A stretch of DNA of 64,000 bases from Shewanella carassii (GTDB lineage: Bacteria; Pseudomonadota; Gammaproteobacteria; Enterobacterales; Shewanellaceae), in the NCBI RefSeq assembly GCF_002777975.1, contig NZ_NGVS01000033.1:62001-126000 (forward strand), written 5' to 3'. Shown one piece after another: positions 43,736 to 53,582 of the stretch (its first letter is position 1; each line of letters opens with the position of its first letter). The notes beneath the pieces were generated by a model that did not search any database, had not been told where the DNA came from, and worked only from the letters and a program-made list of their open reading frames with translations. Made by a program: the position numbers and the translations under genes.

Positions 43736-44761
43736 ATGAAGTCTTTTTCGTTGAAAGAGCTTGCCCAGCTGTTAGGGGCCGAAGTCCGCGGGGATGACAG
43801 TGTGACTGTCTCCTCGGTGGCGACACTTGAAAAGGCGCAGCCGGATCAGATCTCCTTTCTGGCCAACACCAAATATCGTAGCCAGCTGGAGCAGACTCAG
43901 GCTGGTGCGGTATTGATCTCGTCTAAAGAGTTGGACGGTTTTGCTGGTAACGCCTTGGTACTCAATGACCCTTATGTCGGTTTTGCCAGAGTTGCGCAAT
44001 TGCTGGATAGTACGCCTGCCGCAGCAGAGGATATCCATCCCTCGGCACAAATTCATCCCAGTGCCAAACTGGGTGAGGGCGTTGCGGTTGGAGCCAATGT
44101 GGTCATCGGCGCCAACAGCATTTTGGGCGAAAACGTCCAGATAGGTGCCGGTACTGTGGTTGGTCAGGATGTCATCATAGGCTCAGGCAGCCGTTTGTGG
44201 GCCAATGTCACCGTTTATCACGATGTTCATATGGGGCAAAACTGTATCGTTCACTCTGGGGCCGTTATCGGCTCCGATGGTTTCGGTTATGCCAACGAAC
44301 GCGGTCAGTGGATCAAAATCCCTCAGACCGGCGGTGTGCGCATAGGTGACAGAGTGGAGATTGGCGCCGGTACTACTATAGATCGCGGCGCGATCGACCA
44401 TACTGAAATTCATGATGGCGTGATAATCGACAACCAGGTGCAAGTAGCTCACAACGATATCATAGGGGCCAACACTGCGATTGCCGGCTGCACTGTACTG
44501 GCAGGCAGCGTGACTATAGGTAAGCATTGTATTATTGGTGGCAACTGCGCGATTTCCGGCCATCTGAGCATTACGGATGGGGTGCACGTCACCGGCAGCA
44601 CCAACATTACTAACGATGTTCGTGAACCTGGGGTATACTCCTCGGCCACTGTGGCCATGCCCAACAGGCTATGGCGTAAAAATACGGTTCGCTTCCGTCA
44701 GTTGGACGAGCTGTTCCAGCGGGTCAAGACCCTGGAAAAAACCGTTAAACCCCAAGATTAA
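43736..44761 (+). CDS. lpxD: UDP-3-O-(3-hydroxymyristoyl)glucosamine N-acyltransferase
   Basis: A 341-residue trimeric acyltransferase, third step of lipid A synthesis. The N-terminal uridine-binding domain (1-95, VATLEKAQPDQISFLANTKY) precedes the left-handed beta-helix of hexapeptide repeats (about 100-300). The active-site His lies in GAIDHTEIHDGV. The C-terminal helical tail is LWRKNTVRFRQLDELFQRVK. It is cotranscribed with skp and fabZ. Confidence 0.97.
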   Translation: MKSFSLKELAQLLGAEVRGDDSVTVSSVATLEKAQPDQISFLANTKYRSQLEQTQAGAVLISSKELDGFAGNALVLNDPYVGFARVAQLLDSTPAAAEDIHPSAQIHPSAKLGEGVAVGANVVIGANSILGENVQIGAGTVVGQDVIIGSGSRLWANVTVYHDVHMGQNCIVHSGAVIGSDGFGYANERGQWIKIPQTGGVRIGDRVEIGAGTTIDRGAIDHTEIHDGVIIDNQVQVAHNDIIGANTAIAGCTVLAGSVTIGKHCIIGGNCAISGHLSITDGVHVTGSTNITNDVREPGVYSSATVAMPNRLWRKNTVRFRQLDELFQRVKTLEKTVKPQD

Positions 44762-44798
44762 TACCGCTGCGTGTTAAGCGGCATGAGGAAACGAGTTC

Positions 44799-45260
44799 GT
44801 GTCTAATCAATTAAATACAATGGATATCAAAGAGATTTTGGCTTACTTGCCACATAGATATCCATTTTTGTTGATCGATAGAGTACTGGATTTTACTCCG
44901 GGTGAAACTCTGCATGCGATCAAGAACGTCACCATCAATGAGCCTTTCTTCCAGGGACACTTCCCTGTGCAGCCGGTTATGCCAGGCGTGCTCATTCTGG
45001 AAGCCATGGCGCAGGCCACCGGCTTGTTGGCGTTCAAGACCATGAGCGACAAGCCGTCTCCGGACGTGCTGTATTATTTTGCCGGTATCGACAATGCTCG
45101 TTTCAAACGAGTTGTTGAGCCAGGTGATCAGCTGCACTTTGAAGTGAAGATGATCAAGGAACGCCGCGGGATTGGCGTTTTCTACGGCGAGGCCAAAGTG
45201 GATGGTGAGCTGGTGTGTTCAGCCGAAATCATGTGTGCCCGCAGAGAGATTAGCAAGTGA
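44799..45260 (+). CDS. fabZ: 3-hydroxyacyl-[acyl-carrier-protein] dehydratase FabZ
   Basis: A 153-residue hot-dog-fold dehydratase of fatty acid elongation that also competes with LpxA for 3-hydroxymyristoyl-ACP. The catalytic His54 lies in [20 protein letters not shown], with Glu68 in the same helix. Start is GTG at 44799 (MSNQLNTMD). Its TGA overlaps the GTG start of lpxA by four bases. Confidence 0.97.
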   Translation: MSNQLNTMDIKEILAYLPHRYPFLLIDRVLDFTPGETLHAIKNVTINEPFFQGHFPVQPVMPGVLILEAMAQATGLLAFKTMSDKPSPDVLYYFAGIDNARFKRVVEPGDQLHFEVKMIKERRGIGVFYGEAKVDGELVCSAEIMCARREISK

Positions 45261-46027
45261 TAGATAAATTAGCTTTCGTTCACCCCGAAGCCAAGATAGG
45301 TAAAAATGTCACTATCGGTCCCTGGAGCTACATAGGGGCGGATGTGGAGATCGGCGATGACTGCTGGATCAGTTCCCACGTGGTTATCAAGGGACCCAGC
45401 ATCATTGGCAAGGGCAACCGGATTTTCCAGTTTGCCTCCGTTGGTGAAGATTGCCAGGACAAGAAATACGCCGGTGAACCTACCCGGCTTATCATGGGTG
45501 ATAACAATATCATCCGTGAATCTGTCACCATTCACCGCGGTACAGTGCAGGACAACAGCGAGACCCGTATCGGCTCCAATAACCTGTTTATGGCCTATGT
45601 ACATATCGCCCACGACTGCGTGGTGGGTGACAATGTGATCATGGCCAATAACGCCTCTATTGCCGGTCACTGCCATGTGGGTGACTGGGCTATTCTCGGC
45701 GGTATGACAGGGGTGCATCAGTTTGTGCACATAGGTGCCCATGCCTTTACAGCAGGTTGCTCTTTGGTGCTGCAGGACGTACCTCCCTTCGTGATGGCCT
45801 CTGGCCAGGCGGCCATTCCCCGTGGTCTGAATATGGAAGGCATGAAGCGCCGCGGTTTTGCCAAAGAGACCCAACAAGCGCTGCGCCGGGCCTACAAGAC
45901 CCTGTACCGCAGCAGCCTGACTCTGGAAGAGGCTGTCGCCGCCATGGCTGAAGACGCCGCAAAAGAGCCGCAGGTTCAAGCATTTGTTGATTTTGTGACC
46001 TCCTCGAATCGAGGAATTATTCGCTGA
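45257..46027 (+). CDS. lpxA: UDP-N-acetylglucosamine acyltransferase LpxA
   Basis: A 256-residue trimeric enzyme, the first step of lipid A synthesis. Parallel beta-helix hexapeptide repeats run from residue 4 to about 180 ([20 protein letters not shown]), and the catalytic His lies in [20 protein letters not shown]. The C-terminal helical domain follows ([20 protein letters not shown]). Starts with GTG 45257 inside the end of fabZ. Confidence 0.97.
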   Translation: MIDKLAFVHPEAKIGKNVTIGPWSYIGADVEIGDDCWISSHVVIKGPSIIGKGNRIFQFASVGEDCQDKKYAGEPTRLIMGDNNIIRESVTIHRGTVQDNSETRIGSNNLFMAYVHIAHDCVVGDNVIMANNASIAGHCHVGDWAILGGMTGVHQFVHIGAHAFTAGCSLVLQDVPPFVMASGQAAIPRGLNMEGMKRRGFAKETQQALRRAYKTLYRSSLTLEEAVAAMAEDAAKEPQVQAFVDFVTSSNRGIIR

Positions 46028-46041
46028 CACAGTGAGAACGA

Positions 46042-47202
46042 ATGACACAAAATAGAAAGTTAGTCTTTGCAATGGTCGCCGGAGAAATCTCCGGCGATAT
46101 TTTAGGTGCCGGCCTGATGAAAGCATTGCAACAGCGCTATCCGGATGCCCGTTTTATCGGTATCGGTGGCCCCCGCATGGAAGCACTCGGATTCGAATCG
46201 CTGTTTGCCATGGAAGAGTTGGCCGTGATGGGAATTGCCGAGGTGCTCTCCCGCCTACCGAGATTGTTGAAGATACGCTCGAGTCTGGTCAAACAGATAA
46301 CCGCGCTGCAGCCGGATTGCTTTATCGGTATAGATGCCCCGGACTTCAATATCGGCCTGGAGCTCAAGCTCAAGGCGAGCGGGATCAAGACGGTGCATTA
46401 TGTCAGCCCATCGGTTTGGGCCTGGCGCCCTAAGCGGATCTTCAAAATCGCCCGCGCTACCAACATGGTGTTGTCACTGCTGCCGTTTGAAAAAGCCTTC
46501 TACGACAAGCATCAAGTGCCTTGCACCTTTGTCGGCCACACTCTGGCCGATGAGATCCCGATGGAGAATGACAAGCGTCTTGCCAGAGAAGCACTCGGCT
46601 TGAAAGTCGAAGCCGAATATCTGGCTATCCTGCCGGGCTCCCGTGGTGGAGAGTTGAAGATGTTGGCCCAGCCCTTTGTGGAGGCGGCCAGGCTGCTGAA
46701 ACAGCGCTATCCGGATCTCAAGTTTATTACCCCCTTGGTGAATGAAAAACGCCGTCAGCAGTTTCTTGCCGCGCTGGAAACCTATGCGCCGGATCTGGAA
46801 ATTCATATGACGGAAGGGCGCTCTCGGGAAGTGATGGCCGCCAGCGATGCTATCTTGCTGGCATCGGGCACCGCCACGCTGGAAGCCATGTTGGTCAAGC
46901 GCCCCATGGTGGTCGGCTATCGGGTCAGCCCCATCACTTACCGTATTGCCAAGCGGATGATGCAGATAAACCACTTCTCTTTGCCCAATTTGTTGGCCGG
47001 AAGGGAGTTGGTGGCAGAGCTTATCCAAGATGATTGCACTGCCGAGCGGCTAGCCGAAGAGGTGGGTAAATTGCTGGATAAAGATAACCGGCCGCTGCTG
47101 GCCGAGTTTAGCAAGCTACACAGCCTGCTGGCCTGCAACGCCAGTGAGAAGGCGGCCCAAGCGGTTGTGGCCTTGCTCGATAAAAAAGCCGAGGAAAGAT
47201 GA
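46042..47202 (+). CDS. lpxB: lipid-A-disaccharide synthase
   Basis: A 386-residue GT-B glycosyltransferase (family GT19) that joins lipid X and UDP-2,3-diacylglucosamine. Signatures are [16 protein letters not shown] (N-terminal), [32 protein letters not shown] and [11 protein letters not shown] in the donor domain. It is 14 bp after lpxA and overlaps rnhB (ATGA). Confidence 0.96.
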   Translation: MTQNRKLVFAMVAGEISGDILGAGLMKALQQRYPDARFIGIGGPRMEALGFESLFAMEELAVMGIAEVLSRLPRLLKIRSSLVKQITALQPDCFIGIDAPDFNIGLELKLKASGIKTVHYVSPSVWAWRPKRIFKIARATNMVLSLLPFEKAFYDKHQVPCTFVGHTLADEIPMENDKRLAREALGLKVEAEYLAILPGSRGGELKMLAQPFVEAARLLKQRYPDLKFITPLVNEKRRQQFLAALETYAPDLEIHMTEGRSREVMAASDAILLASGTATLEAMLVKRPMVVGYRVSPITYRIAKRMMQINHFSLPNLLAGRELVAELIQDDCTAERLAEEVGKLLDKDNRPLLAEFSKLHSLLACNASEKAAQAVVALLDKKAEER

Positions 47203-47819
47203 CAGTCTATAAGCAACTCTCGGAAGCCGAAGCGCAGCTGTTGTGCCAGGGGCTGGTCGCCGGGGTAGATGAAGTGGGGCGTGGCCCCTTGGTCGGCGAT
47301 GTGGTCACCGCGGCGGTGATCCTGGATCCCGCCAATCCAATTAGCGGCCTTAATGATTCCAAGAAGCTCAGCGAAAAGAAACGCGATGCCCTCTATGAAG
47401 AGATCCTGGCCAAGGCGCTGGCGGTCTCAGTCGGTCGAGCCAGCCCGGCGGAAATCGATGAGCTCAACATACTGCACGCCACCATGTTGGCGATGAAGCG
47501 CGCCGTGGCGGGCTTGAACGTGTGTCCCGAGAAAGTCTTGGTAGATGGTAATCGGACTCCGGATTTTGGCCTGCCTTCGGCCGCAGTGGTTAAGGGGGAT
47601 GGCTTGATCCCAGTAATCAGTGCCGCCTCTATCATAGCCAAGGTCACCCGCGACCGGGAGATGGCCGAGCTTGACCTCCGCCACCCTGAATATGGTTTTG
47701 CCGCCCATAAGGGCTACCCCACCAAGGCGCATTTCGAAGCCTTGAGTCAACACGGTGTCTTGCCAGAGCACAGGCGCAGCTTCCGGCCGGTACGCGAATG
47801 GCTGGAGCAGCATTCATAA
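47199..47819 (+). CDS. rnhB: ribonuclease HII
   Basis: A 206-residue endonuclease that removes RNA, including single ribonucleotides, from DNA duplexes. Catalytic acids Asp24 and Glu25 are in [14 protein letters not shown], with later acids in VLVDGNRTP and AKVTRDREM. The C-terminal [20 protein letters not shown] is typical of the family. It ends the envelope operon here, with a strong terminator 28 bp later, whereas in relatives dnaE follows directly. Confidence 0.96.
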   Translation: MTVYKQLSEAEAQLLCQGLVAGVDEVGRGPLVGDVVTAAVILDPANPISGLNDSKKLSEKKRDALYEEILAKALAVSVGRASPAEIDELNILHATMLAMKRAVAGLNVCPEKVLVDGNRTPDFGLPSAAVVKGDGLIPVISAASIIAKVTRDREMAELDLRHPEYGFAAHKGYPTKAHFEALSQHGVLPEHRRSFRPVREWLEQHS

Positions 47820-47846
47820 GCCGTTCTGAAACCTAAAGATGCAACC

Positions 47847-47874
47847 AAAAGGGCAGTAGCGACTGCCCTTTTTT
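47847..47874 (+). terminator. rho-independent terminator after rnhB
   Basis: A perfect stem AAAAGGGCAGT / ACTGCCCTTTT with loop AGCG, running into a six-U tract. It ends the lpx-rnhB transcript, so dnaE downstream must have its own promoter in this genome. The next 260 bp (to 48137) show no gene. Confidence 0.9.
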
Positions 47875-48137
47875 GTGGCTCTGACAAGGCGTAATCACAA
47901 CGGCTATACCTGCTTTGTTTCCCAAAACCGTGCTTGGCTTGCTCCTTTTCATGGGTAAATTTCTGCCCCACATCTGCAATATGTGATCTGCTGATGTAGA
48001 CGTCAAGTTTATGAAAGTGTTAAATAATGTCTCTTTTTGGTTGCCTGTCGCAATTAATCTATACCGCGCACTGGATCGGGTAACCACAGCTGTACCGTGG
48101 TGGCGGTAGAGGAATATTTTGCATTGGAGGCAGTAGC

Positions 48138-48389
48138 ATGGAGCATTCTTTACCTTATGATCCCGTTCATAAGGAGCGTTTTTGGCGTTCAGCGGTGGCG
48201 GATATTCGGCCCGAAACTGAGCTTTTTCGTGAGCTCATCCCCAGGCTCCCCATTGATACCAAACAACAACTCTCTTCGGCAGCTTGCTGTTTTGCCCCTC
48301 TGCTGAAAAACAGCAATCCTCAATATTCAAAGCCTTTGGTTTTTAATACCTTGGGTTACTGTGAATGCCTTTTAATGGATAGGGACTAG
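48138..48389 (+). CDS. small hypothetical protein upstream of the giant gene
   Basis: An 83-codon frame with ATG at 48138 and GGAGG 7 nt before it. The protein opens MEHSLPYDPVHKERFWRSAV and is mainly helical and charged, with two adjacent cysteines (A-A-C-C-F) near residue 50. I recognise no family. It may be a small gene or the surviving N-terminus of a degraded one; the good ribosome site and lack of antisense competition favour translation. It lies in the accessory segment between rnhB and the giant surface protein gene. Confidence 0.35.
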   Translation: MEHSLPYDPVHKERFWRSAVADIRPETELFRELIPRLPIDTKQQLSSAACCFAPLLKNSNPQYSKPLVFNTLGYCECLLMDRD

Positions 48390-48520
48390 GTTATTCCCCC
48401 ATCACCCAATTCGACGTATCTATTTGTATCCTTAGGATTGTTTGTGAGCTAAACGTGATTTTTTACGGCGGATTGCTGCTGCTATGTGGTTAATACTTTA
48501 TGGATGTTGGGGTGGTGAAA

Positions 48521-51500
48521 ATGCTGATTAGAATGATGGTTGCGTTATTTGTCGGTGGCATGATGTTTCCCATCCAGGCTGAGACTTTGGCGCAAGCGCC
48601 ACAGCAAAGTGATGGCAGCCCCTATATTGATGGTAGCGGAGGGGTTATCCGCAACCTTGCCGAATTGCGTTGGCTCAGTGAAACACCGCAGGCCTGGGAT
48701 GAAACCTGGGTGCAGAGTGCCGATATTGACGCCAGTGAAACCGCCCAGTGGAATGTGGGTGATCATGATATATCACCGGATACTGCAGATGAGCCTATGG
48801 GGTTTAGCCCAATAGGGAATCTCAGCAACTCTTTTACCGGTCGTTATGATGGTGGTGGGTATCGTATTAGCGGTCTGTATATCAATCGCCCCAATTCAGA
48901 TTCTATAGGTTTGTTTGGCCTTGTTGACACTGGCACCTTGGAACACCTGGTTCTGGGATCTGTATATATCAGGGGCCGAAATAATGTTGGCGCCTTGCTG
49001 GGCAATCTTTTTGGTGGAACCGTTAACCATAGTCTTAGCTCAGGGGCAGTTTTTGCTGTTGGAACTGAGCGGAATGAGGCTAATCCTGACCAACGTCCTG
49101 GTAGCAATGCGGGTGGGTTGATTGGCTATGTTCATGGTGGCGACATAAGTTACAGCCACTCTTCGGCTAAGGTTACAGTGACGGTGAACTATGTGGGAGT
49201 ATCTCAACCTGTGGGCGGCTTGGTCGGGCGCGGTTACTCGGGCCAGATTGCTCACTGCAGTGCCAGCGGCCAGGTTACGGGTGTCCATTCGGGTGGTGGT
49301 TTGATTGGAATGGCCTCACACCTAACCGTAAATAACAGCTGGGCGGCGGGGGATTTGCATTGTGTGGAAGGGGGAGATTGTGGTGGCTTGATTGGCAATA
49401 TGGAGGCTTCACTGGTAGCCGATAGCTTTGCCACGGGTTCGGTAAAGGCCGATAGTATTTATGTGGGCGGCTTGATTGGTATGGCCTCTAGAGGGAGTCG
49501 AGTCGAGCGCGCCTATGCTACCGGCGATGTCATTGCCGGTGGGTATGGAGGTGGTTTACTGGGGCGCTGTGATTCATCCCTAGATAACAAAGTCACTTAT
49601 GTCGTTGATAGCTTTGCTCAGGGACGGGTAGATGGTGCCCATAACATAGGTGCCTTGGTTGGGGTAACTTGGTCAGGTTGTAACATAACGAATAGCTATG
49701 CCACTGGGGTTAATAAAGCGCTTATCGGTAGCGTTTATGAGGCAGAGCCCGAAGTAGTTAACAGTTTTTTTGATTGCGGTGTTGGCGGCGCAAGTTGCGC
49801 TGCTGCTCACGCAAAAACTACCGCCGAGTTGCAACAGTTGCAAACTTTTATTGATGCCGGTTGGGACCTGGGCGATTTCGACAGAGCAGGGACTTGGCGA
49901 CTGAATCACCAGGACTATCCGAGTCTGACTTTGGCTAAGGCCGCTTTATTTACCACCCAACCCAACGAGTTGTCTTTGGTGGCCACTGAAGATAACTATT
50001 ATGAATTGCAGTTGCAGGTTGAGGCGCTGCCGGAAAACCAAGCCGTTGAGTTTGTTGTGATGGATGCTCCTGGGTGGTTGCAACTACAGCAACAAGGAAC
50101 AACGGTACGTGTTTTTGGCACTCCAGCCGATGCCGGTGTAGGGGAGGCCCGTCTATGGCTGCGGAGTATAAACCAAGGCGTGAAAAACGACTTCCCGCTC
50201 CAGCTGTTATTTGTCGAAAATATTAATGATTTACCCGCTGCTCAAGATGCGGCATTTGCGACAGCAGAGGATACAGGTATTGATATTGATCTGGCGGCGT
50301 TGGTGAGTGATGACGATTTTATTCACGGTGGCGAGCAGCATAAGTTTGTTATTGATGTTCCCTCGGAACATGGCCAAGCCATGATAAAGGGGAGTGTCGT
50401 ACGCTTTATGCCGATGAGCGATTTTTATGGTACCACCGAATTTGAGTACTCAGTGGAAGATTCCGCTTTGGCACGTGCAGTTGGTCGCATTACGGTAAAT
50501 GTCTTGCCCGTGGCCGATATCCCGGTCATGGAGCAAGGCCGCATGACGCTTGCCGAAGATAATACAGGTTATCTTGATTTGAACCTGTTGGTGAAAGACC
50601 CCGATGGAGATAGTCTCAGCTTCAGTGTGGGGAGCGCTGCTCACGGACAAGTGTTATTGAACGGAAGTGTGGTGCAGTACCTTCCTCATCAAGATTATGC
50701 TGGTGTTGATCGTTTCAGTATCAGTGTTTTTGATGGTTCTCATAGAGTAACGGGGGAAGTCTTGGTGATGGTTGTCGGGGTTAATGATGCGCCGATCATG
50801 ACCGGGGCTCCGAACACCGAAGTGAACCTGGGAGAGTTTTATCGTTTTGTTCCCAAAGTTCAGGACGTCGATGGCGATCAACTGAGTTTTCAAGCCAGTA
50901 ATTTACCGGCTTGGATGGAACTCAACCAGCGTAGTGGAGAATTACTCGGTAAACCAACAACAGAAGAACATCTGGGACGGCATGAAAATATTGTTATCCG
51001 AGTCTCCGATGGGATAGCAAGTGCTTCTCTTACATTTAATCTCGAAGTGATTGGTGAGCCGGAAGCCGACTTCGCTGTCGATGATCATTTGAGTTTGACC
51101 CCAACCAGTGATGAGAAGTATCTATTGAATGTGTTAGCCAATGACAAGGTGGCCGCCGGAGAAGCCTTGTCAATAACCGGGGCTTTCAGTCAGGATGGCC
51201 AGGTCAGTATCCACGGGAAACAAGTGCAATTACAGTTGTTGCAGCCCTTGAGTCAAGTGAGTTTGGTTTACTACGTTCAGAATGAATCCGGGCAACAGGA
51301 TAGCGCTAATGTTGTACTGACATTGCAAAGAACAGATATGGGTGAAGTGGTCATTGAAACACCTGCTTTACTTTCAATAGATGCTACCGGAGTATTGACT
51401 GAAGTTGTCCCTATTCCGCCGAAAGCCTTTGATGGGGCTGGTAATCCAGTGCCAGTTAGCCGAGTCGATAGTCAGACTCATTTTGTTTCCGGTCGTCACG

Positions 51501-53236
51501 TTTTAACATGGAAGGCAAATGATGCTCAGGGTAACCCTATGTTTGCCCAGCAACAATTGCATATCCGTCCTCAGGTACTGTTACCGGCTGACGCCCAAGT
51601 ATTTTTATCTGCCTATGAGCATTACCGAGTCGGAGTGTCGCTCAGTGGTGCGCCTGTCTCTTATCCCGTTACTGTCGAATATCGGCTGATTGATGAAGTC
51701 AATGGTCAGCATTCTAATGAGTCCTTAGTGATCCACTCCGGACTCACGGGAGAAATCGATCTGATTATGAGTGGTGATGCACCGGAAGGTGAAGAACCTG
51801 TGGCGCGCTATCGTATTGAACTGGAGCCGACAGCCAATCCCGGTACTAAGAATCAATTTGTATTGATGCAAACTCCTGTACCGAATAGCCCTAGGCTCAG
51901 TCATAGCATAAAACAAGGAACTGAGTTACGAACTCTGGTAGCGCTTCCTGCGCAGGGAAGCGTCGGGGTGCCGGTGGAGATAGTGGTGACAGTGACGAAT
52001 GCCAGAGATGGAGAACAATATTTGTTCGATTGGCATGCCGAAAACTTGCCACTGGTAGTTGAAGACCTACTGAGTCAAAGTGTTGCCCGTTTTCAACCCG
52101 AGCCGTCCATGGAACCTGGGTTACAGCATCTCTGGGTGGAGGTACGCCGTTTGGGGGCCGAAGAGCAAGAACCTGCATTCAAATACAGTATTTATCTGGA
52201 AATGAAAAACCAGTTGCCAGAGCTGTCAGGCACTTTGGATAGCGATGGTGACGGTATTCCCGATCTGACTGAGGGGTTTGTAGATAGTGACCAAGATGGG
52301 ATCCCTGATTATCTTGATGCCATGGATATCGCTCATGTATTGCCATCTAGGGTCGCGGAACAAAATAGTTACCTGCTCGAGACAGAAGCGGGGTTGATAT
52401 TGCGCAAAGGCGTGACTATCGCAGAACCTGCTAGTGGTGGTGGGCTGCTCGAACCTGAGCGTGATCCCATAACATTGGAGGCAGATAGACCGATAGTAGG
52501 TGGTGTGTATGACTTTGTCATTCAAGGTCTATCACACCCAGGAGAGGTCGCGGCCATTGTGTTGCCACAGTTTAATCCGATACCGGCAAATGCACTTTAT
52601 CGTAAATACCTTAAACAGGATGGTGCCAACGGGCAGTGGCAAAACTTTGATCTCACTTCCGGAGCCTTATTTTCCGCCAAAGGACAAGCTGGATATTGCC
52701 CTTCCGTTAATGCGGCAGAATGGCGCCAAGGATTAAACGAAGGAGATTGGTGTGTCAAACTCCTATTGCGGGATGGCGGTAACAATGATGCCGACGGTGT
52801 TGCCAATGGCACCATAGTAGACCCGGGCGGTGTCGCCGTGATTGTGGGAGACAATAGTCTGCCTAAGTTGAATGATGATGAGTTTATTGTATTCAATGAT
52901 CAGAGTGTTGCCGTATTGGATGTCCTTGCTAACGATCTCGATGCCGAGGACCCCTTATCTATCCTCAGTGCCAAGACCAGCCATGGACAGATCAGCCATG
53001 ATGGACAGGTGTTAACACTGACCTTGCCTCAAGTGTTACCAGAAGAGATTCAGATCCAATATACAGTGATTGAGTTACGGGAGAGTGGGGTGGTACAGGC
53101 CGCAAATGCGCGTGTGAGCTTTAAAGCCAGACCCGTCAAAGATGACTCCGGGGCAATATCATTGGGATACCTGTTCGCGCTGGTGTGGCTGGCATGCTGG
53201 CGTTGTGCTTATCACAGATATGGTAAAAGAAGATAG
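48521..53236 (+). CDS. giant multidomain surface protein (GLUG repeats, cadherin-like, TSP3, choice-of-anchor U)
   Basis: A 1,571-residue exported protein; start at ATG 48521 after a GGGGTGG site (ATG 48500 is possible). Domains in order: signal peptide (about 1-22); a beta-helix region of GLUG-type repeats built on G-G-L-I-G and S-x-A-T-G units (about 105-405); tandem cadherin/Ig-like repeats with VNDAP, DPDGDSL and D-V-D-G-D-Q-L (about 480-990), including V-L-A-N-D-K-V; thrombospondin type 3 calcium repeats (DSDGDGIPD, D-S-D-Q-D-G-I-P-D, about 1239); a choice-of-anchor U-type domain (about 1325-1445: P-x-x-A-L-Y-R-K-Y, G-G-N-N-D-A-D-G-V-A-N-G); a second V-L-A-N-D-L-D repeat; and a C-terminal S-G-x-x-S-L-G + hydrophobic helix + Arg/Lys tail. 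The tail resembles GlyGly-CTERM (rhombosortase) sorting signals. Probably a secreted or surface adhesin-like protein. Its base composition is clearly more A+T-rich than the flanking genes. Confidence 0.85.
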   Translation: MLIRMMVALFVGGMMFPIQAETLAQAPQQSDGSPYIDGSGGVIRNLAELRWLSETPQAWDETWVQSADIDASETAQWNVGDHDISPDTADEPMGFSPIGNLSNSFTGRYDGGGYRISGLYINRPNSDSIGLFGLVDTGTLEHLVLGSVYIRGRNNVGALLGNLFGGTVNHSLSSGAVFAVGTERNEANPDQRPGSNAGGLIGYVHGGDISYSHSSAKVTVTVNYVGVSQPVGGLVGRGYSGQIAHCSASGQVTGVHSGGGLIGMASHLTVNNSWAAGDLHCVEGGDCGGLIGNMEASLVADSFATGSVKADSIYVGGLIGMASRGSRVERAYATGDVIAGGYGGGLLGRCDSSLDNKVTYVVDSFAQGRVDGAHNIGALVGVTWSGCNITNSYATGVNKALIGSVYEAEPEVVNSFFDCGVGGASCAAAHAKTTAELQQLQTFIDAGWDLGDFDRAGTWRLNHQDYPSLTLAKAALFTTQPNELSLVATEDNYYELQLQVEALPENQAVEFVVMDAPGWLQLQQQGTTVRVFGTPADAGVGEARLWLRSINQGVKNDFPLQLLFVENINDLPAAQDAAFATAEDTGIDIDLAALVSDDDFIHGGEQHKFVIDVPSEHGQAMIKGSVVRFMPMSDFYGTTEFEYSVEDSALARAVGRITVNVLPVADIPVMEQGRMTLAEDNTGYLDLNLLVKDPDGDSLSFSVGSAAHGQVLLNGSVVQYLPHQDYAGVDRFSISVFDGSHRVTGEVLVMVVGVNDAPIMTGAPNTEVNLGEFYRFVPKVQDVDGDQLSFQASNLPAWMELNQRSGELLGKPTTEEHLGRHENIVIRVSDGIASASLTFNLEVIGEPEADFAVDDHLSLTPTSDEKYLLNVLANDKVAAGEALSITGAFSQDGQVSIHGKQVQLQLLQPLSQVSLVYYVQNESGQQDSANVVLTLQRTDMGEVVIETPALLSIDATGVLTEVVPIPPKAFDGAGNPVPVSRVDSQTHFVSGRHVLTWKANDAQGNPMFAQQQLHIRPQVLLPADAQVFLSAYEHYRVGVSLSGAPVSYPVTVEYRLIDEVNGQHSNESLVIHSGLTGEIDLIMSGDAPEGEEPVARYRIELEPTANPGTKNQFVLMQTPVPNSPRLSHSIKQGTELRTLVALPAQGSVGVPVEIVVTVTNARDGEQYLFDWHAENLPLVVEDLLSQSVARFQPEPSMEPGLQHLWVEVRRLGAEEQEPAFKYSIYLEMKNQLPELSGTLDSDGDGIPDLTEGFVDSDQDGIPDYLDAMDIAHVLPSRVAEQNSYLLETEAGLILRKGVTIAEPASGGGLLEPERDPITLEADRPIVGGVYDFVIQGLSHPGEVAAIVLPQFNPIPANALYRKYLKQDGANGQWQNFDLTSGALFSAKGQAGYCPSVNAAEWRQGLNEGDWCVKLLLRDGGNNDADGVANGTIVDPGGVAVIVGDNSLPKLNDDEFIVFNDQSVAVLDVLANDLDAEDPLSILSAKTSHGQISHDGQVLTLTLPQVLPEEIQIQYTVIELRESGVVQAANARVSFKARPVKDDSGAISLGYLFALVWLACWRCAYHRYGKRR

Positions 53237-53303
53237 TTTCGGTGTTCGATTAGGAGCCCTGGATTGCAAATCATAGAAACGGGCTGATGGATCCGATATT
53301 GAC

Positions 53304-53331
53304 AGGCGGCCTTCTGCATAGGCCGCCTTTA
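53304..53331 (+). terminator. terminator after the giant surface protein gene
   Basis: A perfect 8-bp stem AGGCGGCC / GGCCGCCT with a 9-nt loop, followed by TTATG. It lies 67 bp after the stop. The U-tract is short. Confidence 0.7.
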
Positions 53332-53383
53332 TGCAGCGTGTACGCCGTTTATCTTGGCAGTAGTGCAATGCCAATCCCGCCCA

Positions 53384-53435
53384 TTTATACAGCTTTTATA
53401 CAAACCCTGCGGATATTTACACCCCGTTTTTATAC
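53384..53435 (+). promoter_or_regulatory. KdpE-type operator array upstream of kdpF
   Basis: Four T-rich boxes lie just upstream of kdpF: TTTATAC at 53384 and at 53395 (11 bp apart), TTTACAC at 53416 and TTTATAC at 53429. The first pair (TTTATACAGCTTTTATACA) closely resembles the TTTATA-N5-TTTACA type of direct repeat that KdpE binds upstream of E. coli kdpFABC. The start of kdpF is 56 bp after the last box. Box matches are seen; binding is inferred. Confidence 0.7.
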
Positions 53436-53490
53436 CGGTTTTCATAAGCTTTGACCCTGAAATTAAAGTCTTTTTCAGGAGATATTTACT

Positions 53491-53580
53491 ATGGCTGTTA
53501 TGGAGTGGGCCGCTTTACTGCTGGCCTTGGGACTATTTGGCTATCTGTTTTTTGCCCTGATGCATCCAGAGGATTTCTGA
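53491..53580 (+). CDS. kdpF: K+-transporting ATPase KdpF subunit
   Basis: A 29-codon gene for the single-helix KdpF peptide that stabilises the Kdp complex. The sequence opens [20 protein letters not shown] and ends F-A-L-M-H-P-E-D-F; the pattern Y-L-x-x-A-L-x-x-P-E-x-F is typical. AGGAG lies 8 nt before the ATG. The TGA is followed two bases later by the kdpA ATG. Confidence 0.92.
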   Translation: MAVMEWAALLLALGLFGYLFFALMHPEDF

Positions 53581-53582
53581 CT

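Noticed and set aside
47833-48087. An 84-codon minus-strand frame after rnhB
   Set aside because: It runs through the rnhB terminator hairpin, has no ribosome site and its translation is unremarkable.
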